NCBI GenBank assembly: GCA_015478945.1
Contig: JABUQX010078628.1
Location: 1-64,000 of the forward strand
Length of the DNA: 64,000 nucleotides
Origin: Trachelipus rathkii
Taxonomy: Eukaryota; Arthropoda; Malacostraca; Isopoda; Trachelipodidae
Direction of reading: 5' to 3'
Positions 24,801-38,188 of this stretch are shown piece by piece. How positions within the stretch are numbered: position 1 is the stretch's first letter; every line of letters starts with the position of its first letter. Both the position numbers and the translations under genes were made by a program. The notes below the pieces were generated by a model that saw only the letters and a list, made by a program, of their open reading frames with translations, had not been told where the DNA came from and did no database searches.

Positions 24801-27300
24801 GTATTTAAGTCATGAGTAGTATTACTTTCAATTTCGATTCGATCCTATTATTCATTTATCAGTCTCAAATCTGTATCTCTAAGATTACGTGTACTTCGTG
24901 TGGTTGAAATATACAATCTTCTATAACTTTTGTCGAGTCTGTGTGGCGAGATCTCGTTGTAGATTGTTTTGAGATTATGTATTATATCTGTATATATGTC
25001 TGTGTAATCATGTATATCTTTTGAATACTTTTAAATTATTATATTCTAATACTCATTCTTCGACTCTCGTTATTTTATATTCTTGTGCGATCACTTCTGT
25101 CTCCAAAGTGTTTCTCTAGTTTTCTAGTAATGTATATTTTTAATTTATTTTACGTTTTTCCTGATGCATCACTCTTACTCATATTCGTGTAATACAGACG
25201 ATAAAACTTTTGAAGATTCCTCCGCGTGTCATTTTTATTTTTATTTTATTTTTGTTTTTGTTTTATTTCTTGTAGCTGTGTATTATGATAATGTTGTTTC
25301 AAACTCGTGTATTACCTGTGTGTATGTTATGTTGAGTGTGTGTAGATTCTCTGATGTTGTTATGTGCTATTATTCTGTGTAGCTCGTCTCTTATTTCCGA
25401 CTAAAATTTATTTCTAAATATTTTTTATATTTTTAGTGTGTTAGTTTATATTGTCTAATATATTATTTCTCTATTTAGTCCTTGAAACAGTTTTTTGAGT
25501 AGTAGTAGTTTTTTATTTTTATTTGTTCTTTAATAATTTCTGTTTTGAATTATTTTTGAATATATTTTTTATTTTTTATCTCTCTCAGAAAAAGCTTATT
25601 TCTTTGACTACATTTTTAGCTTTTTTTAATTTAGTTCATTTTCACATTTTCGTGATATTTCTCTATTTTGTTATATTGTTTATTCTTATATACGGTTTTC
25701 TGTTGCAATTTTCAATGAATATTAAATTTTATTCTCACTGTACTGTGTGTTCTCTCAATATTTTCGTGATGTTCTGTCCAGTGTCTGTCTATTTATTTAT
25801 TTCAGTCAATACTTTTAATTCTCATAAACATCTCAGACTATCCATAAAGAGAGGGTGGAACAGAGTAGAAAGGTCTTGACGGTGATTTTAATATTTTGCA
25901 CTCATGTATATTAATTCTTTATGGAAATCATCATTGCATATCGGTAGAACCTATTATTAATTCTGACTTTATTTTCCCTTTATAACAACAGAATCCCTTT
26001 ATTTTTCTATTTATATGAATATTTTATATCTTTACTTTTGTTGTGTCTTTTTATTTAAAAATTTGATTTATTGTTATTACATAATTTTAATATTCATGTT
26101 TAAATGTTTGTGTAGATCTATGTGTGAGCTTATAATATTTTCTAAAATTCATTTTACCTTTCTTCTCGTACTTCTCTCTCACTCTCTCTCTCACTTCCTC
26201 TCCTTTCTACCATTATATATTATTATTCTTAGATCTATATTGAGATTTATTTGTTTAATATTATTCATTAATTATTTTTATATAATATATTTATCATATG
26301 ATAAATTAAATTTTATGTAATTATTTTATAATTTTATTCATATTATTGTAGTATTTATTATTATATTGTTTTATATTTATTTTTATTAATTTTTTAATTA
26401 GATTATATTAATTTTTTTAATTGTATATTAATATATTAAGTTTTGTCGAGACACTTATATTCTTCCAGAACTAATGGTCTTTTCTTTATCCTTTTATTCC
26501 AGCCACATCTGTTTTGTCTGTCCTCTTCTCTACATTATCTTTTATTATATTTATCTATCTCAATGCTCTCTTTCAATATTTTAATTTCTGTGTAAGCTTA
26601 TTCTTCTTTCTATTCTTATTGATTTGTCTTACTTTTATTAAATTATATTAAATAAATTATAAGATATTATTATTAATTTACATCTCCCTGGTCTTGTTAC
26701 AGATTTTGGTATAATTTTACCAATATTTTATTCAGCTTTCTTTATATTTACAATTGTCTTCGCCAAATCTTAACATAATTGTGAGTGTTAGATTATTAGT
26801 AAAGATAGTAGATATATGTATTTATTGCGTGTAGTATTCTGTGTGAGTGTCTTAAATTTTATATATTTTATTATTTCTATGTTTAGAGTGTGTGTGTGAG
26901 TAGGATTTCCTAATAATTTTATCTCTATAAATAATTATTTATTATGGCTCTGATATTTGAGTGTGTGTGCGCGTATGGTGTGTGTATGTGTGTGTAGTTT
27001 GTCTGATATTTTAAATAGGTGTACTGGGACAATATAAATAGTCTAAAATATAATTCGATTATATTTTAATAGTAAATGATTCCATAGTGTGAGCAGATAG
27101 TCTCATTTTCATTCTTCTCTAAAATTAAAAATGACAATGTTTACCAAATATAATATTATATATTTAATATGAGGTTCTCAAGTTATTATTTATATAAATA
27201 ATTTTAAAATCTTTATTATGATATAAGTTATAAAAAAAAAATCTTATAAAAATTATTGTATTTTTGAATTTAACTAAAATTTGACATTTTTAGAATCCTA
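21857..27300. other. Low-quality AT/T-rich inner part of left arm
   Basis: No convincing gene. Texture is error-like: frequent GTGAG and CTCTC snippets, and a strongly T-over-A plus strand from about 24.0 to 27.0 kb. ORFs at 23,988-26,320 are Phe/Tyr/Leu/Ile-rich translations of that T-rich DNA. (TA)n tracts lie at about 24.15-24.30 kb. A CTG-rich patch is listed separately. Confidence 0.45.
23040..23220. repeat. CTG-rich trinucleotide patch
   Basis: Scattered CTG/GCTGCT units with interruptions (for example GCTGCTGCTGCTTATAG). A CAG-rich patch at 30,475-30,560 lies in the mirrored position. It may be a decayed (CAG)n run encoding Gln, Ser or Ala in a lost gene, as other genes here have trinucleotide runs. 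Confidence 0.5.
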
Positions 27301-30206
27301 ACTATTTTATCTATTTAGTTATAATAATCAGTTCCATTTTTTGTAATAGTATTTTGATATATACCTCTGATGAGTAAGAAATATGATATTTTAAGCTTTT
27401 CATCTAAAAATATGTGAAGGAAAAATTTCGTCAGGGTTTCAGGAATTACTTCTAGCTTTTCTTTTAAAGTCAACTCCCTTCCGAGGTCTCTCAGCATTTT
27501 ACAATATTAATCGTATATTAATTAAGTAATTTATATAAAGTTTATGAAAATATTATACACGTGCTGTATACTGCTATGATAATAGAAAATATTTATGAAA
27601 ATATATTGATAATTAATACATAATCTTTATTTTAGAGTTATAATGCGTGAGAACTTAGTGTTATTTACCATATTTAATTATTATCTCATTGGTAATGTAG
27701 TTGATGTGAAATTTAGTAGTTATCTAATTCATTCTAAGTTCACTTACAGACCTTCTTTATCACCTGAAACTCAACATTCTGCCATTTAAGATGGAATAAA
27801 CAGACTACTTTCATTCTTTCTGATTATTGGTCCAAATTGGGAGTTCTGAAACATATTCAGAAAGAGTTTTGAGTGCTTTTAATTTGTTTTTTTAATTAGT
27901 GTCAGTGTGTAAGTATCATAACATATCTGATTGGAATTGAGATGAGGTTATTTTTGTAGCGAAAACTACCCTTATAGTATTTTATTTCTCATATTTGATT
28001 TCACTTCCGTTCATGAAGCTTTCAGTAATTTTCTTCGACTCAGTTTTAAAGTTTTCATAGTTTCAAAGTTGACAGTGTGTTGATAAATTATTTATTAATT
28101 TAAGCGGAGAGTTTTGAAAAATAATTTCAGATATACAAAAATCTGAACTTATGATAGTTTATTCTTACAAAAGTTACTCTAAGGCTAATGAAATTTAGAT
28201 ATCTTTAATTTAATTGTTATTTTATATCCAATTATAAAATGAAATATAATAATTAAATTAATTGTGATTTTAAATTTAATTGTTATTTTGGTTCATCAAT
28301 TATTAAAGAAAGAGAAGACTTAAATGAAATTATTGTTGATTCAGCCAGTCAGACTGTATCTCCAGTTCATTTTCGCTTGTCAATTAGTCATCTTGATGTC
28401 TCGTGAGCATCTATAGTAAAAGGATAATAAGGGTAAGTATATTTTATCCTATTAAAATAGGATTTATATTATTGCGAGTATCATTTTACCAGTGTGAATT
28501 TATTTGAGGTGTGCTGTAACGTAGAAACTAATTCACTTAATATATCACCTCTCATTAGTTATGAATAAAAATTCAAGAATATCATTCATGTCGAGTGTGA
28601 TTCGCTCAGAGAGGCATTTGCAATTTGTTCTGAAACTTATGTATCATCCCGTCGATGAAATATACATTTAGCACCTAAAGAATCATACATGAAGTGTATT
28701 ATGTTATTGATTTAATTATTAGTTGTATTAACTTAACTCTGAACCTCAGCTTCTTACACTGTAGTGTGCCACTTCCGCCATCAGTTTCCATTATCTGACT
28801 CCATACTCCATTGGCTTGACGTGTGATGATTAGTAATATTATTCAGTGTATTTCAGTTACTCGGCTTATATATAATTTATCTGATATAGTATTGTGAAAT
28901 ATATTATCTGAAATATTAAATGTACATAGTTAAATATTCCATTTAATAATAATGCATCAAGTATCATTTCCTACATTGATTTATGTAATTATTAGCATTA
29001 GCTTTCTATTATTAAGGAAATCAAGGCTTCCTCTATTACTTGTGAAAAAAGATAAATAATGCATCACGTCTAAAAATAATATGTTTACATTCAGTGCAAT
29101 TCCCTATCATTTCCTATATTCATGAGTTGAGAGAGAGTGTATTACGAATGGATGGAATTAGAAAGAGTGTATTTTTGATCTACAGCGATGCCGATCACAG
29201 ACACTCGTGAATTATCCTTTACTTGTCACTCCGGGATATTGAATTACTATAATTAATATATGTCATGCGTTTTTACGACAACGAAGGCAACATCGCTAAA
29301 GATTTCCATACTCTACTGTGATACATGTATATTCCTTCATATTCTTCAGCAATTGTTATATCCACTTCTATAAATATTTACAGTCATTTTATTAATTTTT
29401 TCTACTTAGCGTGAGGGATAATATATAATCGTAACAATATCTCGATTCTATAGTTCCTTCAATAAATAAATATTGAACTGATAAACGTTTGATATTATAG
29501 ATAATCCTACTTTTATATTATGATAATTTGAACTCACTACCTTTCAAGAATTGCTCAAGGAAACAGAGCACGTGTCAAAACGAATCGAATCACACGTATA
29601 TATTACTATACTAGTACAATGTGAGGTACATTAGTGAGTGATGTGACATAGTACCAGAGTCAGCGATATCGCATATATGAAACGATAAGCTAGAATCACG
29701 CCTGTTAGATAATCAATTACAACTGAGGAAGATCTAATTCTTTCACTAGATATCATTAAAAGTTGATGGCACTTATATATAGCTGAGTATAATATGATGA
29801 GGTCAGTCGATCTGATAAGTGAAGTCAAATCTATAAGAGGTACGTAAACTTATAGTGATAACAATGATTAGCAACAAACGCAAAGTGATATTGGTGATTA
29901 CCATAAGTTTATAGCGTATGAAGGGATGTCGAATCTCGCCGCCAAATCTGACCGAGCGAACTATATTGTAGCTTTATTTACAAATTATAAAGTAAGCATA
30001 TGTATTAATGCATATCATTTCTTTTTGTGTCGATTACAATTCCCATCTAAAATAAAATTTGTCCCTCTCTTCTGTGTATGTTTATGAGAGTGTGAGATTA
30101 CATCGAGTTATTCTTAGTACCGCAAGCACAACCTCATATGTATAATGCCGAGTGTGTGGAGCTGACGTAGAGAAACAGGACTGAGAACGAGACATATCAT
30201 TTCTAT

Positions 30207-30257
30207 AAGGCCTTCTTCTGCGACAAGACTTGTAAAAAGTCGTGTCCTCAAGGCCTT
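30207..30257. other. Stem-loop near 30.2 kb
   Basis: AAGGCC (30,207) pairs with GGCCTT (30,252), and inside it CGACAAGACT pairs imperfectly with AGTCGTGTC around the loop TGTAAAA. It stands out from its AT-rich surroundings. No function can be assigned. Confidence 0.4.
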
Positions 30258-30474
30258 AAGGTTATAAGGTTATCTTAATATATATTCTTACTAACTACTA
30301 TACTAACGTGCAAAAATAAGACGAAGCCGTGAACTGACAGATAGAATACGATCACCTCACAGTATTTTATGGTCGGGCGAAGAAATCAAACATAGTGACC
30401 ACTATATAGGTCAAGTGAGCCTAGTCACTGACCTGTCACGTGAGCTCAAGTACAACATGTCTAGCAGACTAGTC

Positions 30475-30560
30475 TAACAGCAGCAGCATGACATGAAGCA
30501 GCAGCAGTCAAGCAAGCAGCAGGCAGCAGCCACAGCAGCAGCATCAGCTAGCACGACACA
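30475..30560. repeat. CAG-rich trinucleotide patch
   Basis: Interrupted CAG units (CAGCAGCATGACATGAAGCA and following). It is the mirrored counterpart of the CTG-rich patch at 23,040-23,220 and the innermost landmark that still shows the two arms as inverted copies. Confidence 0.5.
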
Positions 30561-33500
30561 ATCAAGACTAGCAGACATCAAAGTCAAATCAGTCAAGATA
30601 TATATGATAATGAGCGCATGAATGCCGCCGTGAGATATCACAAATTTTGTAATATACGATTGTGAGTCTTAGAAATTATAGCCGTCAAATATAGTGACGC
30701 GTTTGCGAAAACATTACGACAATGCTGGAGTGCCGAACTATAATGAACCGCGTTGCAGCCGAGGGTTTTTAATATAAATATTTAATATAATAACAAAATT
30801 ACTACATTAATTTGAGTAGAGCATATAGGCTATTGTAAATCACAACACTTACCCATAAACTTAAATAGTGACTTAAGTCGATCCCATTCAGTATTTACTA
30901 TAATAAGTTTAATATCCAGATAGTTTGTCACTTCTCTCTTATCCTCAAACTTCTTTGCGCTGAGTGAGCCTGTGATACACTAGTAATACTGAACCGTACT
31001 GAACTCTATGACGATATAGGCCGGCGTATCATTTATCTATGCAATACTGAGTATATGATATAACATGAGTATTGAAGTTATTAGATGAGCTCTTCGATAG
31101 TTAGCAGATAATACAGTATATATATAAATATTATAAACGAGAGATTATCAATAGATGTGTAGAGAGATTTGTAGCAGATTATTTATGTTGAATCTTTGTG
31201 TAGAAAGCTATTAGAGAAAGATTGTTCTTATGTGAATGATTCGCTTATAAAAAAAGAAAGAATGAAGAGATGGAGAGTAGAGAGGCGAAAGAGAGTAGCG
31301 GACGAAAAGAAGCACGCAGCAGAGACCGATGCAACAGATGAGTATGAGAGATGAGTTATCGAATGATGTAGAGTATGAGCCAGGAGTACGACCATTGAAT
31401 AGTTAATCAGCCATGACGTAAATAGACGCATGTACTGTATTAGAGAAATCTGAGAGGATGAAGTGAGAGAAGACTGTAGATGAGACGACCGAGGTAGTAC
31501 GAGAGAGTAAAGTATGTGAGAGAGAGAGTCAGTAAAGGAACATGTCATCTGCTGTACTTGATGTTACGGATGTACGATGTATTGTATGTACCAATGTCAA
31601 AAGACCGGAGCACTGCTAGTCGTCGTTAGTATGTAGTTAGTAGAGAAGAGAAAGAGAGAGAGCACGCACGACGTCACGGTATGAAATAGAGAGGAATGGG
31701 TACGATGTATGACAGAGACGGGTTCTAATTATGCTACTCACCGCACTGTTGGTAGAATTTCTTACGCATGGTAGGTGTATTGTAGAGCAGATTAGTATAT
31801 TTGAGATTTAGCACTCTAAGATCTAGTATGTGAAAGATGCTATAATAGCGAGTCAACCTTTCTGGATATCGCGCTCTAATGTCGCTTATATGAGATGCTA
31901 GGGTAAATTTTTCCATTTTCCTCAAACGAGCGCTTCTTTTCTACCATTCGGTTGCTCTAGAAAATCTCTTGTTCTTTCAAATCAAACATACCTAGGCGTC
32001 AAAATTTGATAAGAAATGAGTGTTATAGATTGTAAATTTATGTCTCTGGTGAATGACATTTCGGAAAGATAACTGAGATATAGTACTATGTTATACATAT
32101 ATTGTCTTTCACCTCCCTTCCCTTATATTATCAATAAAATATGTTTCTTTAAATGCTTTATTTGACAACGGATGAAAAATGCTCGGTCAGAGTTTTCTGT
32201 TTCTAAACTCATAGTATATGATTAATTTTATATTTATGAATGTTAATTATTGAACTTACTATGATACATATAGAAAACTTATTATATATATTAATACATT
32301 AGATAGTGTTAATATATAGGTATAAAAATTACATATTAATATATTTAATTATATTATCACGTTTATTCAATGATTACTACAATGACTAAGCTATTATTTA
32401 GTATAAAAATGTTAAATATCAAAACATCAGCATATTATAAATTGCATTTGACTCATGCTGCGCTCTATATAGATATATTGCCAGAATCATTCGAGGAAAT
32501 AATAAATACCTATAATTATAATGACAGGGGATAAGGAACGACTCGGAATTCCCAGGATAGGAATTGACAATGCTGCACACTTGGAAATAAATAAAATTTA
32601 AATTAATGTGAAAACGATAATTGGGACCAAACAGGTGAGCTGTTGAACAATGAGGTTCTCCGAGTAGCTATACCATCATACGAGTATTTATATGCATACG
32701 AGTATAGCAATCATAGATTTCTCAATAAGCAAATTGGCAAAAAGCTATGTAAATTTATAAAAAATTATAACAATAAAATCGGTAGTTTAAAAAATGAGGA
32801 TAGTTCACGAGAAGTTATCAGGAATAACTATGGAAAAAGGCGAACACTAGCAAGGATTAGTATAGTAGAATTAGATGAATTTAATATAGTCCATATATAT
32901 ACACTCGATAAAAAACGGTATCCATTAAATAGTAAATCTTTATCGTAGTAGCGAAGGACCGAAGTAAATAAGACATATACTCCACGGTCCATCTCAGGGT
33001 AATTAATCAACTGTTATAGTAAATATTAAGCTCACACTATATACACCCTCTGTAAAAATATTTATCTAGGTGACACCTACGGTGGACACTAATTATGGAG
33101 GTTGATAATATACATACTGGAGATATAGGTATGGACTATACGATATATACGGACGGAATCGATCAACGGGTGACTGACGGAAGGACTGGAGGGATCTGAT
33201 CACTCTCTAATTTAACTCACGACCGTAAAAATGGGGAGGGGAGGCGGGTAGAGTCGGATCGTGAGGTAGTTGCGAGTGGAGATTGATATTATTTACTCTT
33301 CAGGGTTCGAATCTTTTCCACGGGTGGTCGTTGCTCCCGGACCTATAGTCCTTCTTCGCCATTTCAGACCAACGATGACCTCTTCGTGCGACAGCAAAAC
33401 AAACAGGTGGATCAATAGGCGGACTTCCAAGAAACATTCTACGCATCATTCGCTACAGAGGCGAATATTCTGGACTAACTTATATATATATGGGAGACGT

Positions 33501-34399
33501 TTGTAAGAATCTTATTCATTTTAAACGGATTATTCTCAAAATCCCTCGAACGGAATGTTGATAAAATCTGATAACCATCACTATATCGATTTTTAGGCTT
33601 TACTACTCGAGCTATACGCGGCACGTCAACTTCTCTGGAGGGTCATAATTACTTTTTCACTGGAGATGAAGGTGACTTATGTAAAAAACTTAATAAAGGA
33701 TATTAGAGGATAAATAGGGAATAAGGTTTAACAAACATATTTTCTCACATATATATCTCTATTCGGTATAGAAGTCGGGTGGAATTTATTAAATAAAAAG
33801 CATTTATTATTCGATTTTTGGTGACGAGAAAACGGCTCGGGCGTTCCATCTCATAGATAACAGTAACGGAAAATTTAATACAATCATATCGCTAGGGTAA
33901 ATGCTGAGAGATCGACTGTAGCTATATTTTAGGGTCGAATACTAGATATGCTTATTATAGATCTAACTATATTACATATACATGTAGCTTAAAACTATTG
34001 TATCTGTGCCAGTCATTAATCTCTGAATAGAATCGAAAATATGTAACTCTTTCACAATTTCAATTAACCTATATAGTAAATAATTTCACTCGAGAAATCC
34101 AGCTAAAATCGGGGAGTGAGTATTAAAAAAGTGCGTGATTATAAAGATTCCCTTTATACGTAGCTTTTTCATCACTCCATTCAATAAACTTATTTTCTGA
34201 GTAAGAGTAAAACATCATTCGAAACTCATATATCATTGGATGAAGACTTGAAGCAATGTAAGGCATATTTATCTGATAATAATTACTCAGCTGGACTTTG
34301 ATACGTTATTTAAAGTCATCGCGTGGAGCTCGAGATAATATAAAAGACGGGGTCTTTACGTGACCTGTTTCACGAGTCCGCTGAATATGCATTCAATAG

Positions 34400-34985
34400 A
34401 GTATTCGTGTGGTGACAGGCCAAAGACACCACAGCCGCTACCGCGGGACGCGGCATTTTCGCGGGCGCACACGACGATCTTACTCTTGAGCCTGCGAAGA
34501 ACAACGACGTCATTATATCGCAAAAATCGAGGCAGCATTCAATGTAGACCTGCGTGTGAAGAACAGTAATAGATCTGATCCCTAAGGTTGAAGAGACAGA
34601 CGAGGCCTGAGTGCGAGAGAACATTGGTAACACGTCACTTTATGACAGATGACTAGCGGACTCTTTGTTGGACCATTATATATAAGGTATGTGGCAACGA
34701 GATATAAACGATGGAACGGTGGGAGGAAAACGTGTGTAGAGAGCAAGCTGAGAGGGAGAAGGAGATAAGTAGTGATCTCAAATGGGAAGATTAATGAGAG
34801 CAGAAGACACATGAGAAACGATGGATGGGAGATTTATCTCGGGGACGGGTATAGAAAATGGGATTTTAGCGGTTAGTAAAAAACAAAATGAGGAGTGCCG
34901 GGAACTGCTTTCGGCTCTAAACATGATTAAGATATGGGGTAATTTCGCGCTAGAAAGTGTATCAGGGTAGCGTCTGGGGAATTCC
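34400..34985 (+). pseudogene. Degraded 3' part of the 559-codon gene (right arm)
   Basis: Plus-strand copy of the 3' third of the gene at 19,583-21,262. Clear blocks are GAAGAACAACGACGTCAT (34,49x), the ATAGAAAAxGGATTTTAGCGG stretch, and about 100 bases from 34,865 to 34,967 that match the C-terminal coding region (GTTAGTAAAAAACAAAATGA onward) almost perfectly. Between and beyond these blocks indels break the frame. More upstream parts of the gene cannot be recognised. Confidence 0.75.
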
Positions 34986-36434
34986 ACGAGTCGCGGGACG
35001 TGAAAGCGAGTGAGATTACGATTACTCAATAAATTATATATATCCGAGTATAGGGGGATTAAACATTCCGTATAAAATGTTCACACTCACATTAACACAC
35101 AGACTCACAATCATTTTGTTCTTATCCATAGATTGTAAAACCTTATGAATTACGAGAACGATAACTAACCACCACAAACTATTTTATTATATTATGAACA
35201 CGCGATGATATAAAATTAATATCATTCCGTGATGTGAGAGAGAGATTACAAGTTCAAATGAATTTTGCTAATTCACACTATACATGGAGTTGAAAAATGA
35301 TATCATCAGTATCGATATTGAACTCGAGCTAACAAACAATCCAACAACACACAAACATATGTAGATACTTTACAATACGAGTTCACATGAAAATTTAATA
35401 ATGAAAAAAATAGTGAGGATTATTTTATATAATAAACTATAGATATATTCTAACATTCTATATGTATATTAGTTTGATTATTGTCAATTAAATATATATA
35501 TCAATTAATAATATTAATATATTACCCTTAATTCACATATTTTGAGCAAATATAAAGGAAGTATTTAGAATATACAATGAGTACATAGTGTGAGGCTTAT
35601 CGGAGTAAGGGAGTAAAAGGAATGCGAAAATGAGGACAAGAGGTAAAATAATAACCTTGTTATATGATTACTGGGGCAATAAACAACAAAAATATTATAA
35701 TATATAGACAATATACTGCAAGTGCGAAGAAGGGCGGTAATCTGATACTCCTGTATTTATGGAGAGACACAGACTGCACTTCCAAAGTGAGAAAGCATTC
35801 GCGCAAAATGAAAACAGGTAAAATTTTTCCTTAGCTACACAAGCTAGATAGGAATTTCAGAGGGGCAAACAGACACGAGAAATTGAACAACTATTTTCGG
35901 GCCGCGGTACGAAATTATTAAATAAGGTTCGGGCACGTAACCTAGGAGGAGGGGGGGGGAGGGGGATATTTTTAATGATTTACAGAATACATAATGTTTT
36001 TTTTTTTTAGGTGGTGGTGGTGGTGTGTGTTTGTGTGTACAAAATAATCAAAAAAATGTTCATATTCCTCACTAATAATACTAAAAAACTTGTAATTAAT
36101 AAGTGTTCATAAAAATTACACTTTTATATTTTTATTCCGCTAAAATAATACATAAACCTTTTTAGATTTTCAGATTTTGCAATCAAATTAGAAACATAAT
36201 TATGAATTTCTGCTTTAGACGCATATTTTGAAACAAATTATATCAATACATTTTAATTCTATTTTCAATCAATTATATAATTTTAAGGTAACCCTTAAAA
36301 ATAATTTTTCATGAGAAAAAGGAATTTTAGGAATAACTAATGTAAAATAACATATATGTAAAAATAATTTAATATTTGACCTTTCTTCGAGAACTAGTAT
36401 AAGTCCGAAGGTCTACGTGCTAAAATCTAAAAAA
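34986..36434. other. Intergenic region with G-rich and GT-rich tracts
   Basis: AT-rich, mirroring 18.66-19.58 kb. It contains a G-rich run GGAGGAGGGGGGGGGAGGGG at about 35,945-35,965 and a TTTTTTTAGGTGGTGGTGGT tract near 36.0 kb. A satellite-end fragment (GTATAAGTCCGAAGGTCTAC) is near 36,395. No gene is seen. Confidence 0.5.
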
Positions 36435-36449
36435 ACCTCAAAAGAAATA

Positions 36450-36515
<66 letters not shown>

Positions 36516-36592
36516 GACTATATTAACTGTTATAAAATAATAATATATATATTATTATATATATATATATATATATTATATATAATATGAAA
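36435..36592. repeat. (TA)n-rich microsatellite
   Basis: Interrupted TA repeats, mirrored at 18,536-18,662. It separates a satellite fragment from the satellite block. Confidence 0.8.
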
Positions 36593-36599
36593 TGCTTAA

Positions 36600-37920
36600 T
36601 AAAATGGTATTTGAAAGCGTCCATCCTCTTTTGCGATCCCCGTAAGGCGACACTATATAATAGTGACTTTTCGAAGGAACCGAAAAACGACCTAACGTGC
36701 CGCGCGACACCTTTTAAGGTATAAACTATCGCTCAATCCAGATATATGACGTTGGAATGCGAACTGATATAAGGCGAATAGTCTAAGTGCAAAATCTTAA
36801 AAACTCAAAGAAATTGAATTCTCTAAAATTTTTCAAGTCGAAATTATTTTTCATTTGCACTTAGACCCTCGACTTATATTAGTTCCCTTGGAGGCGTCAC
36901 TATGACGTCATATTCGGTTTAAAGACAGTTTAAGCTTAAGAAAATCGTATTTGAAAAAGCGTTCAGTCGCTTTTGCGTTTCCCGTATGGCGTCACTATAT
37001 TCTAGTGACGTTTCGAAGGGAACCGAAAAACGACCTAACGTGCTCGCGCGACACCCTTTAGGTATAAACTATCGCTTCAATCCGATATAGTGACGTTGGA
37101 TCGGGAACTGATATAAGGCGAAAGTCTAAGTGCAAAAATCTAAAAATCTCAAAGAAATTAATTCTCAAAAAATTTTCAAAGCGAAATTATTTTTCGGAAT
37201 TTGCGCTTAGACCTTCGACTTATATTAGTTCCCACCGAGGCGTCACTATATGACGTCATATTTGGTTTAAAGACAGTCTAAGCTTAAGGAAATGGTATTT
37301 GAAAGCGTTCAGCTGCTTTTGCGATTCCCGTATGTCGACACTATATAGATAGTGGCCGTTCGAATAGGGAACCGAAAAACGACCTAACTGCGCCGCGCAC
37401 ACCTTTTAGGTATGAAACATCGCTCAACCCGATATATGACGTTGGATAGGGAACTGATATAAGGCGAAGGTCTAAGTGCAAAAATGCTAAACCATTCATA
37501 AAGAAAAAATTTCACTGATCAAAAACTGTCGTTGGCGAAATTATTTTTCGGAATTTGCGCTTAGACCTCGACTTATATTAGTTCCCGTCAGGCGTCACTA
37601 ACTGACGTCATATTCGAATTAAAGACAGTGTAAGCTTAAGAAAATGGTATTCCAAAAGCGTTAGTCGGGCTTTTTGCGTTTCCCGTATGGCGTCGCTATA
37701 TTATAGTGGCGTTTCGAAGGGAACCGAAAAACGACCTAACGTGCTCGCGCGACACCTTTTGGGTATAAACTATCGTTTCAACCCGATATAGTGACGTCGG
37801 ATCGAAAAATGATATAAGGCGAAGGTCTAAGTGCAAAAATCTAAAAATCTCAAAGAAAATAATTCTCAAAAAAATTTTAAGTCGAAATTATTTTTCGGAA
37901 TTTAATTAATAAAATTGATA
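36600..37920 (+). repeat. Palindromic satellite block, about 4 units (right arm)
   Basis: Equivalent positions (GTGACGTTTCGAAGGGAACC and variants) recur near 36,665, 37,012, 37,353 and 37,704, giving a period of about 341-351 bp. This block is a subfamily: cores read CCCGTATGGCGTCACTATA, where the 43.7-48.7 kb array has CCCGTAAGGCGACACTATA. Each unit is an imperfect palindrome, with TTTGCGCTTAGACCTTCGAC at one end and GTCTAAGTGCAAAAATCTAA at the other. It lies immediately upstream of the coiled-coil gene. Confidence 0.85.
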
Positions 37921-37959
37921 AAAAAAAATATAGTTATATTTGTTTTTTTTTTAAAACTA

Positions 37960-38188
37960 TCATATATATATATAAATGCTCCGCGTCGTACACGATGAGG
38001 CACTGGTGTTTAAAGACCCGTCACAGAGACACAGTTGCTAGTATATGTTACTGCTGTGAGAGTGAACTCGCTCTCCCGAGATTCTTGTATGCGATATCAA
38101 TAATATCACTACTCGAACATTACCATTATTAATTCACAATAAATAGCAAAGGAAAACCACCTTCGCGAGGAAAAGTCTTTTCTGTGAA
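37960..38188 (+). promoter_or_regulatory. Putative promoter and 5' UTR of coiled-coil gene
   Basis: A TATATATATAAATG stretch ends about 210 bp upstream of the ATG at 38,189 and could supply a TATA element. The intervening DNA has normal composition and no upstream ATG in frame. It contains GAGAGTGAACTCGCTCTC, an imperfect inverted repeat. The palindromic satellite ends at its upstream edge. The region is duplicated in the left arm. The promoter assignment is inferred from position. Confidence 0.4.

Larger units (their letters stand above)
27301..34350. other. Centre and inner right arm, no recognisable gene
   Basis: AT-rich and noisy. The fold point of the inverted repeat should lie near 26.8-27.6 kb but I could not find an exact junction or short spacer. 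From about 31.13 to 31.72 kb the plus strand is purine-rich with GAGAG repeats. ORFs (for example 31,228-31,548, 32,643-32,948, 33,270-33,506) have no recognisable domain and should be treated as chance. Confidence 0.4.

Noticed and set aside
23988..26320. Several Phe/Leu/Tyr-rich ORFs resembling membrane proteins
   Set aside because: They are translations of T-rich, low-quality DNA and show no conserved pattern, start context or mirrored copy.
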